Below, piece after piece: positions 18,100-27,846 of a stretch of 64,000 nt of DNA. The notes beneath the pieces are model-generated. The model was given only the letters and a program-made list of their open reading frames with translations. It did no database searches and was not told the origin of the DNA. The translations under genes and the position numbers were made by a program. Positions within the stretch are counted from its first letter, which is position 1, and every line of letters begins with the position of its first letter. The DNA comes from Porphyromonadaceae bacterium (GTDB lineage: Bacteria; Bacteroidota; Bacteroidia; Bacteroidales; Porphyromonadaceae), in assembly GCA_030528555.1 (NCBI GenBank), contig JAUMYQ010000005.1, positions 1 through 64,000 of the forward strand, written 5' to 3'.

Positions 18100-18213
18100 A
18101 AAAAAATGCTCGGGAATACTTGAAAAAATGTTCCCGATCTTTTTTCTCGGAGTTCCCGAACTTTTTGGAAAAAGTTCGGGAAGTTTTTTTTGAAAGTTCC
18201 CGAAGATTTTTTT
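18100..18213 (+). repeat. intergenic palindromic repeat, copy C
   Basis: About 114 bp, same orientation as B, starting ATGCTCGGGAATAC, with central arms TTCCCGAACTTTTT and AAAAAGTTCGGGAA around GG (18153-18182), a perfect 14-bp stem, then GTTTTTTTTG. It follows hemW by 96 nt. Confidence 0.88.
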
Positions 18214-18444
18214 GATACATCAGGGTATGGGTTAATAGGTTAGTTCTAAGTGTATTATGGTTTTTCCGCGTGGGGCGTAGATTGGTTGGCTATCTTGGTT
18301 AACTTTTGATGTAGAGCCTTTCTGGATGCCACTGCTTGTGGAGTATGGTATGGGATATAAAATGTATCTTTGTCACAGATTTAGCTTTGCCATAGCAGTG
18401 CCGTTGAGACATTTGCTGAGCTTGTAGTGGTATATCGTTATCAG
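18214..18444 (+). promoter_or_regulatory. spacer holding probable lysS promoter
   Basis: No ORF. TATCTTTG at 18365-18372 fits the -7 consensus, about 72 nt before the lysS ATG. The nearest TTG (18336) is farther than usual. Confidence 0.4.
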
Positions 18445-20178
18445 ATGAACATATTAGAACTAAGTGAACAGGAGATAGTAAGGAGACAGAGCTTGGAGGA
18501 GCTTAAGAGTATGGGCGTGAATCCATATCCAGCGGAGGAGTTTGACGTTACGGCATACAGCGATGAGGTGCTGGCTTCATTTGTTGACGGAGCTCCGCGC
18601 AGAGCAGTACGTATGGCTGGGCGCGTTATGGGTAAGCGCATCATGGGTAAGGCCTCATTCCTTGAGCTCCAAGATGCTACAGGTCGTATACAGATATATA
18701 TTAGCCGAGACGAACTGTGTCCTTCTGAAGATAAGGCGCTCTATAATACCTTGATTAAGAAGCTGCTTGATTTTGGTGACTTCATAGGTGTCGAGGGTTA
18801 TGTATTTCGTACCCAGATGGGAGAGATCTCTATCCACGCAGATAATATCGTCTTCCTATCCAAGAGCCTCCGTCCCCTGCCGATTGTCAAAGTCAAGGAC
18901 GGACAGACATTCGATGCTTTTACTGACCCTGAGCAGCGCTACCGTATGCGCTATGTAGACCTCGCTGTTAATGAGCATGTTCGGGATATCTTTATTAAGC
19001 GAACTAAGATATTCAATGCCATGCGTACGTTCTTTAATGAGCGTGGTTACCTAGAGGTCGATACTCCAGTATTACAGCCTATTCCTGGTGGAGCCGCAGC
19101 ACGTCCATTCATTACTCATCACAATACGCTCGATATGCCCCTCTATCTGCGCATAGCTAATGAGTTGTATCTCAAGAGACTCATAGTGGGTGGTTTCGAT
19201 GGTGTGTACGAGTTTAGTCGTAACTTCCGCAATGAAGGGATGGATAGGACGCACAATCCTGAGTTTACAGCCATGGAGATCTATGTGGCTTACAAGGATT
19301 ACAATTGGATGATGGGCTTTGCCGAAGAGCTGCTAGAGTACATCTGTATGCAAGTACATGGTACCACTCAGGTACGCGTAGGTGAGCATATTATCGACTT
19401 TAAGGCTCCTTATAGACGCATCACGATGTTTGATGCTATTAGAGAGAATACAGGTGTCGATATCAGCCATATGGATGAGGCCGAGTTGAGAGCTACTTGT
19501 CAGGCTCTCGGAGTAGAGGTCGATGAGACGATGGGCGTTGGCAAGATTATTGACGAGATTTTTGGGGAGAAGTGCGAGGGGACTTACATCCAGCCTACAT
19601 TTATTATAGACTATCCCAAGGAGATGTCACCTCTGACCAAGGAGCATCGTGACAATCCTCGCCTGACGGAGAGGTTCGAGCTGATGATTAATGGGAAGGA
19701 GATTGCTAATGCCTATAGTGAGCTCAACGACCCTATCGACCAGCGTATGCGCTTCGAGGAGCAGCTTCGCCTCTCAGAGAAGGGAGATGACGAGGCCATG
19801 TATATTGATCATGACTTCCTTCGTGCCTTGGAGTATGGCATGCCCCCCACGAGCGGTATGGGTATTGGCATGGATAGGTTAGTGATGTACTTAACAGGTC
19901 AGGAAAGTATCCAAGAAGTGCTCTTCTTTCCTCAGATGCGACCAGAGAAGGTCTTGCGCCGAGACAAAAAAGAGGCTTATGCTCCCTATGGCGTTCCAGA
20001 GGATTGGGTACCCGTGCTACACAAGGCTGGCTACATGACGGTGGAGGCAATGCTCGCTGAGGAGAAGCCTGGGCGTATGTATCAAAGCCTCATGGACATC
20101 AAGAAGAAGTACAAACTAGAGGAGCTATCAAGCCTCAAGCTTGAGGAGGTGATTCAGTGGCTTAGCCACAAGGAGTAG
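18445..20178 (+). CDS. lysS: lysyl-tRNA synthetase, class II
   Basis: 577 residues from ATG 18445; an in-frame GTG six codons earlier is less likely. N-terminal OB-fold anticodon-binding domain (about 50-150, with [18 protein letters not shown]), then the class II catalytic domain: motif 1 around YLEVDTPVL, motif 2 [15 protein letters not shown], motif 3 [11 protein letters not shown]. The C-terminal tail of about 70 residues after motif 3 is longer than in E. coli. Charges tRNA-Lys. Confidence 0.97.
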   Translation: MNILELSEQEIVRRQSLEELKSMGVNPYPAEEFDVTAYSDEVLASFVDGAPRRAVRMAGRVMGKRIMGKASFLELQDATGRIQIYISRDELCPSEDKALYNTLIKKLLDFGDFIGVEGYVFRTQMGEISIHADNIVFLSKSLRPLPIVKVKDGQTFDAFTDPEQRYRMRYVDLAVNEHVRDIFIKRTKIFNAMRTFFNERGYLEVDTPVLQPIPGGAAARPFITHHNTLDMPLYLRIANELYLKRLIVGGFDGVYEFSRNFRNEGMDRTHNPEFTAMEIYVAYKDYNWMMGFAEELLEYICMQVHGTTQVRVGEHIIDFKAPYRRITMFDAIRENTGVDISHMDEAELRATCQALGVEVDETMGVGKIIDEIFGEKCEGTYIQPTFIIDYPKEMSPLTKEHRDNPRLTERFELMINGKEIANAYSELNDPIDQRMRFEEQLRLSEKGDDEAMYIDHDFLRALEYGMPPTSGMGIGMDRLVMYLTGQESIQEVLFFPQMRPEKVLRRDKKEAYAPYGVPEDWVPVLHKAGYMTVEAMLAEEKPGRMYQSLMDIKKKYKLEELSSLKLEEVIQWLSHKE

Positions 20179-20240
20179 CCTCTATGGATTGGTGGAGCTG
20201 ATAGAGTATGCCTACGGATGCTCTGCCGTAATTGTTTAGG

Positions 20241-21245
20241 ATGAACTCAATAGGAAAAGTCGGTATTATAGGAGGGGGGAGCTGGGCCACGGCACTAGCC
20301 AAGGTGGTTATGTCTACTCAGGGACAAATGTCGTGGTGCTTACGTACTTCAAATCACATCAAGGAGTTTAAGCGGTTGGGACACAACCCTAGCTATTTGT
20401 CTGCCGTTCCTTTTGACGTACGCAGGATTAACTTCTTTAGCGAGGGAGATGTCAATGACTTCGCTCGTTCGTGCGATACTATTATACTGGCCGTTCCTTC
20501 CCCTTTTGTCAAGAACTATCTGAAGCGTTTGCGTAACTCTGTACTCAGAAGTAAGACAGTCATCAATGCCATCAAGGGGATGGTGCCAGATGAGAATATG
20601 CTTATCTCGGATTATCTGCATTTGGAGAAAGATGTGCCGAGAGAGCAGATTGGGGTTGTTTCGGGGCCCTGCCATGCTGAAGAGGTTGCACGAGATAGGA
20701 GATCCTACATTACGGTGGGCTGCTTCGATATCAATAGGGCAATAGCTATGAGTAAGGTGCTGACTAATGAGTTTGTAAATTGTTCTGTGAGTCGCGATGT
20801 AGTGGGTATAGAGTATGCCTCGGTGCTCAAGAATATCTACGCCATAGCTGCTGGTATATGCAATAGTATGAATTACGGTGACAACTTTCAGTCGGTACTT
20901 ATCTCCAATGCTATTGCCGAGATGAGTAACTTCGTCAACTCTGTACACCTGCTGCGTCGCAATGTGACCGAGAGCGTTTATCTCGGAGATCTACTCGTGA
21001 CGGCTTACTCCAACCATAGTCGAAACCGAACCTTTGGCAATATGCTTGGCAGAGGGTACTCTGTTCGTGCTGCTCAGCTAGAGATGAGCATGGTCGCTGA
21101 GGGGTACTATGGGGCTAAGTGTGTCTATGAGGTTAATCAAAGCTATCGAGTAGACATGCCCATTGCTACGACTGTCTACGAGATACTCTATCAGGGTAAA
21201 AGTATAGAGCAGGCTATAGGTGGTCTATCTAAGAGATTTAAATAG
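20241..21245 (+). CDS. gpsA: glycerol-3-phosphate dehydrogenase, NAD(P)+
   Basis: 334 residues from ATG 20241 (a TTG three codons earlier is also open). Makes sn-glycerol-3-phosphate for phospholipids. Rossmann motif [11 protein letters not shown] at residues 9-19, catalytic Lys in the IKGM segment, and SGPCHAEEV. Located between lysS and pgi, and overlapping nothing: pgi's ATG comes 17 nt after its stop. Confidence 0.95.
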   Translation: MNSIGKVGIIGGGSWATALAKVVMSTQGQMSWCLRTSNHIKEFKRLGHNPSYLSAVPFDVRRINFFSEGDVNDFARSCDTIILAVPSPFVKNYLKRLRNSVLRSKTVINAIKGMVPDENMLISDYLHLEKDVPREQIGVVSGPCHAEEVARDRRSYITVGCFDINRAIAMSKVLTNEFVNCSVSRDVVGIEYASVLKNIYAIAAGICNSMNYGDNFQSVLISNAIAEMSNFVNSVHLLRRNVTESVYLGDLLVTAYSNHSRNRTFGNMLGRGYSVRAAQLEMSMVAEGYYGAKCVYEVNQSYRVDMPIATTVYEILYQGKSIEQAIGGLSKRFK

Positions 21246-21261
21246 AAAAGATAATAAAGTT

Positions 21262-22617
21262 ATGCAAATCAATCAGCCATTTATCCAGCTAGATCTTTCG
21301 GGTGTCGAGAGCTTCATCCAGACGGATGAGTTAGATACCCTCAAGACGGCTGCAGCATCATATATTACAGACCTTCATAGAGGCACAGGGTTGGGGAGTG
21401 ATTTTCTTGGCTGGCTGAGCCTACCTGCTGCTCTCTCTGAAGCGCACCTTAGCGAGATCTCTGAGGCTGCTGCTGTCCTAGCCTCCAAGTGCGACTATGT
21501 CGTAAGTATCGGCATTGGGGGAAGCTACCTTGGTATTCGTGCTGTTCAGGAGGCTCTTACAGGGAGCTTTGCTTGCTATGAGACTGAGCGTAGGCATCCT
21601 CAATTACTCTATGCTGGGCATAACATTGGTGAGGATTATCTTGTAGAGCTGTGTGCTTTTTTGCGCGGTAAGCGTTTTGGTATCATTAATATTTCTAAGA
21701 GTGGAACGACTACCGAGCCAGCTATCGCCTTCCGTATTGTTAAGGCTCTGCTCGAAGAGCAGGTGGGTAGAGAGGAGGCACGATCGCGCATCATTGCCGT
21801 CACGGATGCTCATCGTGGGGCCTTGCGTATGCTGGCTGATAAGGAAGGGTACAAGACGTTCGTTATCCCTGATGACATCGGTGGACGCTTCTCGATACTT
21901 ACTCCAGTGGGGCTGTTGCCACTGGCGGTTTCGGGCATCAACATCCGTGAGCTAGTATCTGGAGCCAAAGCCATGATGGTTCACGTAGGTGAGGATGTAG
22001 CAGTAGAGGACAATATTTCTGCACTCTACGCTGTCGCCCGTACTGCGCTTTATCGTCGAGGAAAGAAGATAGAGCTCCTAGCCAACTATCACCCCAAGTT
22101 GCACTACATCGCTGAGTGGTGGAAGCAGCTTTATGGTGAGAGTGAGGGTAAGGATGGCAAGGGCATCTTTAATGCATCGGTAGATCTGACTGCTGACTTA
22201 CACTCCATGGGACAATGGATACAGGAGGGAGAGCGCACGATCTTTGAGACCGTGATTTCTGTCTTCACTCCCGATCATAAGCTTTATATCCCCACGGATA
22301 TGGAGAACCTCGATGGATTGAATTATCTAGCTGGAAAGCGCGTTGATGAAGTTAATAAAATGGCTGAGTTGGGTACACGTATGGCGCACCTTGATGGAGG
22401 AGTACCCAATATCCGCATTACTTTACCTAAACTCAATGAGTACTATATTGGTCAGCTATTCTATTTCTTTGAGAAAGCGGTCGGCATTAGTGGTTACATG
22501 ATAGGGGTTAATCCATTTAACCAACCTGGTGTTGAGGCATACAAGAAGAATATGTTTGCTCTCTTGGAGAAGCCAGGCTTCGAGGAAGAAACTAAGGTTA
22601 TTAAAGAGCGTTTGTAG
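21262..22617 (+). CDS. pgi: glucose-6-phosphate isomerase
   Basis: 451 residues from ATG 21262; the longer open frame overlaps gpsA and is not needed. Interconverts glucose-6-P and fructose-6-P. Motifs [11 protein letters not shown] (about residue 82), [10 protein letters not shown], and the signature [11 protein letters not shown]. The length fits the short, Gram-positive-like PGI branch also found in Bacteroidetes. Confidence 0.96.
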   Translation: MQINQPFIQLDLSGVESFIQTDELDTLKTAAASYITDLHRGTGLGSDFLGWLSLPAALSEAHLSEISEAAAVLASKCDYVVSIGIGGSYLGIRAVQEALTGSFACYETERRHPQLLYAGHNIGEDYLVELCAFLRGKRFGIINISKSGTTTEPAIAFRIVKALLEEQVGREEARSRIIAVTDAHRGALRMLADKEGYKTFVIPDDIGGRFSILTPVGLLPLAVSGINIRELVSGAKAMMVHVGEDVAVEDNISALYAVARTALYRRGKKIELLANYHPKLHYIAEWWKQLYGESEGKDGKGIFNASVDLTADLHSMGQWIQEGERTIFETVISVFTPDHKLYIPTDMENLDGLNYLAGKRVDEVNKMAELGTRMAHLDGGVPNIRITLPKLNEYYIGQLFYFFEKAVGISGYMIGVNPFNQPGVEAYKKNMFALLEKPGFEEETKVIKERL

Positions 22618-22618
22618 T

Positions 22619-23227
22619 ATGTCTGTAATCAATAAGTACAAGCAAGAGCCTATCGCCATGCCTGAGTATGGACGTCATATTCAGAATATGGTGAACTATT
22701 GCATTCAGATCGAAGATAGAGAGGCTCGCAATCGCTGTGCTCACAACATCGTACGTACTATGAGTGGACTCTTACCCGAGCGGAGAGAGAGCCTAGACTC
22801 TGATCAAGTTTATTGGGACCATTTGGCTCTTATTTCTAAGTTTAAGCTAGATGTAGACTATCCCGAAGGGACGATAACGGAGGAGCAGCATCATGCCAAG
22901 CCTGATAAACTACCCTACCCTACAGGTAAGCTTCGCTACCGCTACTATGGGAGTATTATTGAGGGAATGATAGCTCGGGTACGCTCTATGGAACATGGTG
23001 CAGAGCGTGCTGCGTTAGAATATTTTATCGCCCTGCAAATGAAGCGTAGTTATATGACGTGGAATAGTGATACGGTGGATGACCTCAAGATATTCAAAGA
23101 TATCTTCGAAATATCCGAGGGGGATATTATGCTCACACCAGAGAACTGCAAACTCTCTATCAATCCAAATAGTATTGATCGTACGGGTAGGCAAAGAGTG
23201 AGTAAGAAGCAGCTAAAACGCAAGTAG
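22619..23227 (+). CDS. DUF4290 family protein
   Basis: 202 residues. The true start is ATG 22619, directly after the pgi stop (TAGTATG); the open frame before it overlaps pgi. MPEYGRHIQNMVNYCIQIEDREAR... and NRCAHNIVRTM are the DUF4290 signature, a Bacteroidetes-restricted family without known function. It ends in a basic tail (KKQLKRK), which hints at RNA or ribosome binding. It sits directly before murA, the usual order in this phylum as I recall. Confidence 0.88.
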   Translation: MSVINKYKQEPIAMPEYGRHIQNMVNYCIQIEDREARNRCAHNIVRTMSGLLPERRESLDSDQVYWDHLALISKFKLDVDYPEGTITEEQHHAKPDKLPYPTGKLRYRYYGSIIEGMIARVRSMEHGAERAALEYFIALQMKRSYMTWNSDTVDDLKIFKDIFEISEGDIMLTPENCKLSINPNSIDRTGRQRVSKKQLKRK

Positions 23228-23264
23228 CTGACACGCATAATCAATACAAGTCATTATATATTTC

Positions 23265-24578
23265 ATGCCTGCATCATTCATCATAGAGGGAGGTCATAGT
23301 CTCAGAGGCGAGATTCGCCCTCAGGGAGCAAAAAATGAAGCGTTGCAGATCATATCTGCCGTACTGCTTACTTCGGATGTTGTCATCATACATAACATCC
23401 CTAATATTCTTGACGTCAATAATCTTATTGAGCTATTGCGTCAGATGGGAGTTAAGGTCCATAAGTTAGAGGGAGAGGGGAGCTATTCGTTCCAAGCAGA
23501 TGCCGTGAACCTTGACTATTTGGCAAGCGATCAGTTTTTGGAGCGAAGTCGTGGTCTAAGGGGGTCGATTATGACTGCAGGAGCTTTGCTTGGACGTTTT
23601 GGGTATGCCGTCTTTCCACGTCCAGGTGGCGACAAGATTGGTCGCCGAAGGCTCGATACACACCTCATAGGCTTCCAGAGGCTTGGTGCTAGCTGTACGC
23701 CAGACAACGAGCGTCATTGCTATATATTGGAGGGCAAGCAACTGGTGGGTAAATACATGCTTCTAGATGAGGCTTCGGTCACGGGAACGGCAAATATCAT
23801 CATGGCGGCAGTGCTGTCCGAGGGAACTACCACTATCTACAATGCTGCTTGCGAACCTTACCTACAGCAGCTTTGTAGGATGCTCGTGCGTATGGGAGCG
23901 AAAATAGAAGGTATAGGCTCGAACCTGCTCACTATCGAGGGAGTTGAGCGACTTGGGGGGACTGTTCATACAATGCTTCCTGATATGATAGAGATTGGAA
24001 GCTTCATTGGCATGGCTGCCATGACCAAGAGTGAGTTACTCATCAAGGATGTTAGTATCGAGAATCTTGGCATCATACCTGAGGCATTTCGCCGGTTGGG
24101 GATTACGATAGATCTTAGAGGGGAGGACCTCTACATCCCAGAGCACACAGATGGCTATGAGATAGATACCTTTATGGATGGCTCTATTCTTACAATATCT
24201 GATGCTCCTTGGCCAGGGCTGACACCTGACCTGATCAGTGTCTTCCTCGTGACGGCTACACAGGCTCGGGGCTCGGTACTCATTCATCAGAAGATGTTTG
24301 AGAGTCGTCTCTTTTTCGTTGATAAGCTTATCGATATGGGTGCACAGATTATCCTTTGCGACCCACACCGTGCTACGGTGATAGGCCTAGAGCAAAAGCA
24401 GAGGTTGCGTGCTGCAACGATGGTTTCTCCTGACATTCGTGCAGGCATTGCGCTTCTCATTGCAGCCATGAGTGCCGAAGGGACTAGCTGTATTCACAAC
24501 ATTGAGCAGATAGATCGAGGCTATCAAGATATAGCAGGGCGTCTCAATGTGCTAGGGGCAAGAATAACGAGGCATTAG
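23265..24578 (+). CDS. murA: UDP-N-acetylglucosamine 1-carboxyvinyltransferase, Asp-type
   Basis: 437 residues. First committed step of peptidoglycan synthesis: adds enolpyruvate from PEP to UDP-GlcNAc. N-terminal GAKNEALQIISA matches the K22/N23 region of MurA. The active-site loop reads RPGGDKIGRRRLDTH: residue 123 is Asp where E. coli has Cys115. That change in other species gives intrinsic fosfomycin resistance, because the drug alkylates the Cys. Otherwise complete. Followed by a terminator hairpin. Confidence 0.95.
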   Translation: MPASFIIEGGHSLRGEIRPQGAKNEALQIISAVLLTSDVVIIHNIPNILDVNNLIELLRQMGVKVHKLEGEGSYSFQADAVNLDYLASDQFLERSRGLRGSIMTAGALLGRFGYAVFPRPGGDKIGRRRLDTHLIGFQRLGASCTPDNERHCYILEGKQLVGKYMLLDEASVTGTANIIMAAVLSEGTTTIYNAACEPYLQQLCRMLVRMGAKIEGIGSNLLTIEGVERLGGTVHTMLPDMIEIGSFIGMAAMTKSELLIKDVSIENLGIIPEAFRRLGITIDLRGEDLYIPEHTDGYEIDTFMDGSILTISDAPWPGLTPDLISVFLVTATQARGSVLIHQKMFESRLFFVDKLIDMGAQIILCDPHRATVIGLEQKQRLRAATMVSPDIRAGIALLIAAMSAEGTSCIHNIEQIDRGYQDIAGRLNVLGARITRH

Positions 24579-24618
24579 AACTCTTCGGGTAAATCAAGAA
24601 CAAGTTAAGCGATATAGG

Positions 24619-24657
24619 GGTAGTGGCGTATATGTGCCATTACCCTTATATTTTGCT
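24619..24657 (+). terminator. murA terminator
   Basis: ATATAGGGGTAGTGGC and GCCATTACCCTTATAT form a long stem with a small loop, followed by TTTGCTTC. It lies about 40 nt after the murA stop. Confidence 0.8.
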
Positions 24658-24673
24658 TCAAAAATAGATGAAT

Positions 24674-24719
24674 AAACGAGGGACTTGCTGCCTATAAATA
24701 GGCAGCAAGTCCCTCGTTT
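24674..24719. terminator. 22-bp perfect hairpin between convergent murA and creD
   Basis: AAACGAGGGACTTGCTGCCTAT, a 2-nt AA centre and its exact complement. Ends in TTT on + and AAA on the left, so it can serve both directions, mainly as the creD operon terminator on the minus strand. Confidence 0.85.
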
Positions 24720-24738
24720 AGAGCCTCGTAATGATCTA

Positions 24739-26088
24739 CTACTTGATGAGCTTACTCGATACGTACATCACAAGTGCCAGGATGACGAATAGACCTAGGC
24801 TGCCAACCAGTAGGGCATAGGTAGTCAGCTGGATAAGCATGTAGATGAAGAGATAGAGGAAGGCTAAGATACCAACCAATATCAGGGCTGTCTGCCCTGT
24901 GGGTAAGAGGCTTCGGAAATAAAGTCCGATTAGTCCAATGGTCATAGCCGAAGCTATGAGATAAGCCCATCCGAAACCAATGATTTCGCTCATAGAGAGC
25001 AGCAGAGTATAGAACAGTACCAGAGCTAGCCCAACTAGGATGTAGTGAAAGAGGTTAAGGCTTATGTTGTGCTTTTTTAGAGACATCTCGATGAAGAAGA
25101 TGGATACAAAGCTTAGTAAGATGATGAGTATACCGTACTTGATGGTACGTTCGCTCTGAGAGTATTCATTTACGGGTTGGATGAAGTCCACGATGGCTGC
25201 TCCGCCCATGACCTCAGATATCTCATTATCCCCAATTAGGTTGCCATAGCCACGGTTGTACTCCACCACACTCCATTGAGCCTCGAAGCCTTTGGGTGTT
25301 ATTTGACTGCTCTCTGGAAGAAAGCGCCCAGTAAATGATGGATGAGCCCAGTTGGACTTGATATTGATGCTGGTGCTACGTCCTGGAGTAGCAACGTGTA
25401 GGCTCTGCGAACCAGTAAAGGTGAAGGCAGTGCTGAAGCTGAATGCCTTACCTAGTGCCTCTTGCTCTAGGGGGAAGTGCCCTGAGAGGAGCGCAGGGAT
25501 TAATCTAGGGCTGTAGTAGTCTTCGTAGTATCCAACTTCGGTAGACTTGTCGGGGCGCAAACCGAGTTCCTTGTTGTCGACTTTGACGATTACGTAGTCC
25601 TTGAAGCCCTTGACATCATTTAGCCCGAAGAATATTCGTGCCTCTTGTAGTATAAGGGAGTCCGTGGTAAAGCTTTCGTCTTGGAATATACTCATATCCC
25701 ATGTTCCTTCTATTCGTATGTCAGATGTATAGACGGGTACGGTGTAGATGCCACGCTTACGTTCTTGAGTATTGACCTCTGCGTCTACTTTTAGGGTCTT
25801 GGGTGTTACCCATACGTAGCGTATCTCTGTGCTTTTCGAATCATCTTTTTTGAGTGTCTTGTAAGGGATGCGTAGCATGGGAGATAGGACAGACTGCTTC
25901 TTCCCCCACTTGTCCGATACCTCATCAATAACATTTTCGGCAGTATTTCTGCGCTCTTCTACGAGGCTGGAAGTCATCATTAGAGGGATGAGTAACAAGA
26001 GTGATAGACCACCTAGTAGGAGGGCTTTGGCAAACATACTCATCGAATTGACCTGCTTGATCAATCCTTTTTCTTGGTTAGGTTCCAT
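24739..26088 (-). CDS. creD: CreD-like inner membrane protein
   Basis: 449 residues. One N-terminal transmembrane segment (about 18-36, ALLLGGLSLLLLIPLMM), a large periplasmic part (about 40-310) with WVTPKTLKVDAEVNTQERKRG-type CreD sequence and GDNEISEVMGGAAIVDFIQPV, and a C-terminal cluster of five or six transmembrane helices. CreD is an envelope-integrity protein in E. coli; its mechanism is unclear. Last gene of a minus-strand run, 21 nt after the barrel protein. Confidence 0.88.
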   Translation of the reverse strand: MEPNQEKGLIKQVNSMSMFAKALLLGGLSLLLLIPLMMTSSLVEERRNTAENVIDEVSDKWGKKQSVLSPMLRIPYKTLKKDDSKSTEIRYVWVTPKTLKVDAEVNTQERKRGIYTVPVYTSDIRIEGTWDMSIFQDESFTTDSLILQEARIFFGLNDVKGFKDYVIVKVDNKELGLRPDKSTEVGYYEDYYSPRLIPALLSGHFPLEQEALGKAFSFSTAFTFTGSQSLHVATPGRSTSINIKSNWAHPSFTGRFLPESSQITPKGFEAQWSVVEYNRGYGNLIGDNEISEVMGGAAIVDFIQPVNEYSQSERTIKYGILIILLSFVSIFFIEMSLKKHNISLNLFHYILVGLALVLFYTLLLSMSEIIGFGWAYLIASAMTIGLIGLYFRSLLPTGQTALILVGILAFLYLFIYMLIQLTTYALLVGSLGLFVILALVMYVSSKLIK

Positions 26089-26109
26089 AGAGAATTAATT
26101 TGTATTGTG

Positions 26110-27843
26110 TTAGAAAATCCAGTTCACTCCTACTATAGCTCGAAAGCGTTCTTCAGGAAAGCCAATTGCTCTATCAGCCTCTGTAGTGGTGATGTAGTGT
26201 GCATAGCTTAGTAGGCTAATCTTTGAGGTTAAGAGGTATGACGCCGAAGCGGTCAGCTGTCCCACGATACCCAATGTGTAGGGCTTGCTGGCCCATGTAT
26301 CCTGACTATTTAGCAGAGGATAGCGATAGTCGCCCGAGAGGTGATAGGCTAGGCCGATGCGGTACCTCTCGTTTGGTGTTAGGTTAAGGCTTGCCCCCAG
26401 ATCAAGCGTGGGCTTACCTCCTAGATATGTTCTACCCCCATCGGTTTGCCAGTGATGATAAGTAGCTGTAGCCTCAGTCTCTAGCCAATGACTAGTGCGG
26501 TACCTAACTATTGTTCCGATACTCCAGTGGTTGGCGTTTTCGTAATATCTATGGTGTTCTATGACGGCCTGCCCCACTATAGTGGGAGTTATACCCTCTG
26601 CTCCTCTGTGGCGAGTGTAGCTACCGCTAAGTACTATTGAGAGGTTCGTCAGAGGCAGTAGCTCAAGACTTAGTCTCGAGCTCCAAGGCGTGTGGGTGAG
26701 TGCCTCGGGGCTGGAAAGGCGCAGATAGGGCATCGTATCAATGACGTCGGAGAGTCGCTTGCCAGATATGCCACCATCAAGGTTGAGGCTGAGCTGTATC
26801 CAGTCGGCAAAGCCGATACTAGCTGACATATTGGGCGAGATAAGTAGAGCAGAGTGTCCAACGCTTTTAGAACCAAACGATAGCTTTGCACCGACCTTGG
26901 CTCGCCAGCTCCACCTATCAGTCTCTTGCTCCATGGACCACGAGGGAGCGAGGTTCGTGTAGGTTAGCTTATGATGCTGACCTTCTCTGGGGGAGCAGTT
27001 CCAATAGGCTAGGTTTGCGTCCAGAGCTAGGTGTGAGCTTTTTAGTTCGTAGCCGATACGCCCATCAAGTTCTAGCTCGACATCTTGGGCGAGGGCTCGG
27101 CGGCCTATTGCTAGACTTGGGGTCAGGCGGTAGTGCCAAGCTTCTGTATCTGTCGCTCTTGATCCTATCTCGCCACTGAGGCGCAGGAGGCCAGAGCGCA
27201 CTAGAGGGGATGGAGTACCGATATCCCAGAGAATAGGGCCTCTGTCTGATATAGGATCAGTCACTATCCCAAAGGCTGGGTAGTGGTCGGTGTAGTAGCT
27301 ACTCTGTAGTTTGTAGTAGAGAGAGTTTAGTTTTTGCTTATAGCTAATCCCTAGGCGTAGAGCAGACTGAGCGAGCTCCTGTGGGAGGCTCTGTGTATGG
27401 TAGTACTTGTATCTGCTCCAGTGGGCTGCTAGATGTAGGTCTAGTAGCCTACTCTCGGTGTTGATAGGGCGAATACCTGCCGAGATTTGCGCACTGTAGG
27501 CTAGTCCTAGGCTGGCCGAGGCGTAGCCTAGGCCAGGGCGTATGGGAGGGATAGGCTGCAGAGAGTCTAGTCCAACAAGGGCTGGGGCTTTCAGCCCTGC
27601 CGAGAGTTGTGGGAGTACACTTGGAACTAGCTGTTTGGATACAATGGGCTTAGGTTTACTCATTACGAAGCTGTGCTTGTCGGGTATGTCCTCGCCAAGC
27701 TCTATGCTTTCGCTTGTGAGTACTGTGAGGTTGCGTCGCAGTGTATCGGCAGGGGCTTTGCTCTGCCCATAAAGGAAGGGGACGGTCACGGCTAACTCTA
27801 AGGTTAGGAGTAGACCTAGCCTATATATAGGTTGTGGTGTCAT
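26110..27843 (-). CDS. outer-membrane beta-barrel protein
   Basis: 577 residues. Signal peptide (about 1-27, ending LYGQS), then a proline- and leucine-rich linker and a long run of alternating amphipathic strands with frequent aromatic residues, ending IVGVNWIF with C-terminal Phe, the barrel-insertion signature. No TonB plug is visible. I do not recognise a specific family. Only 3 nt separate it from the TPR gene upstream and 21 nt from creD, so the three are co-expressed, and the TPR protein is the likely partner. Confidence 0.75.
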   Translation of the reverse strand: MTPQPIYRLGLLLTLELAVTVPFLYGQSKAPADTLRRNLTVLTSESIELGEDIPDKHSFVMSKPKPIVSKQLVPSVLPQLSAGLKAPALVGLDSLQPIPPIRPGLGYASASLGLAYSAQISAGIRPINTESRLLDLHLAAHWSRYKYYHTQSLPQELAQSALRLGISYKQKLNSLYYKLQSSYYTDHYPAFGIVTDPISDRGPILWDIGTPSPLVRSGLLRLSGEIGSRATDTEAWHYRLTPSLAIGRRALAQDVELELDGRIGYELKSSHLALDANLAYWNCSPREGQHHKLTYTNLAPSWSMEQETDRWSWRAKVGAKLSFGSKSVGHSALLISPNMSASIGFADWIQLSLNLDGGISGKRLSDVIDTMPYLRLSSPEALTHTPWSSRLSLELLPLTNLSIVLSGSYTRHRGAEGITPTIVGQAVIEHHRYYENANHWSIGTIVRYRTSHWLETEATATYHHWQTDGGRTYLGGKPTLDLGASLNLTPNERYRIGLAYHLSGDYRYPLLNSQDTWASKPYTLGIVGQLTASASYLLTSKISLLSYAHYITTTEADRAIGFPEERFRAIVGVNWIF

Positions 27844-27846
27844 ACG

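Noticed and set aside
20349..20948. 199-codon minus-strand ORF inside gpsA
   Set aside because: Antisense to a complete, conserved gene; codon-bias shadow.
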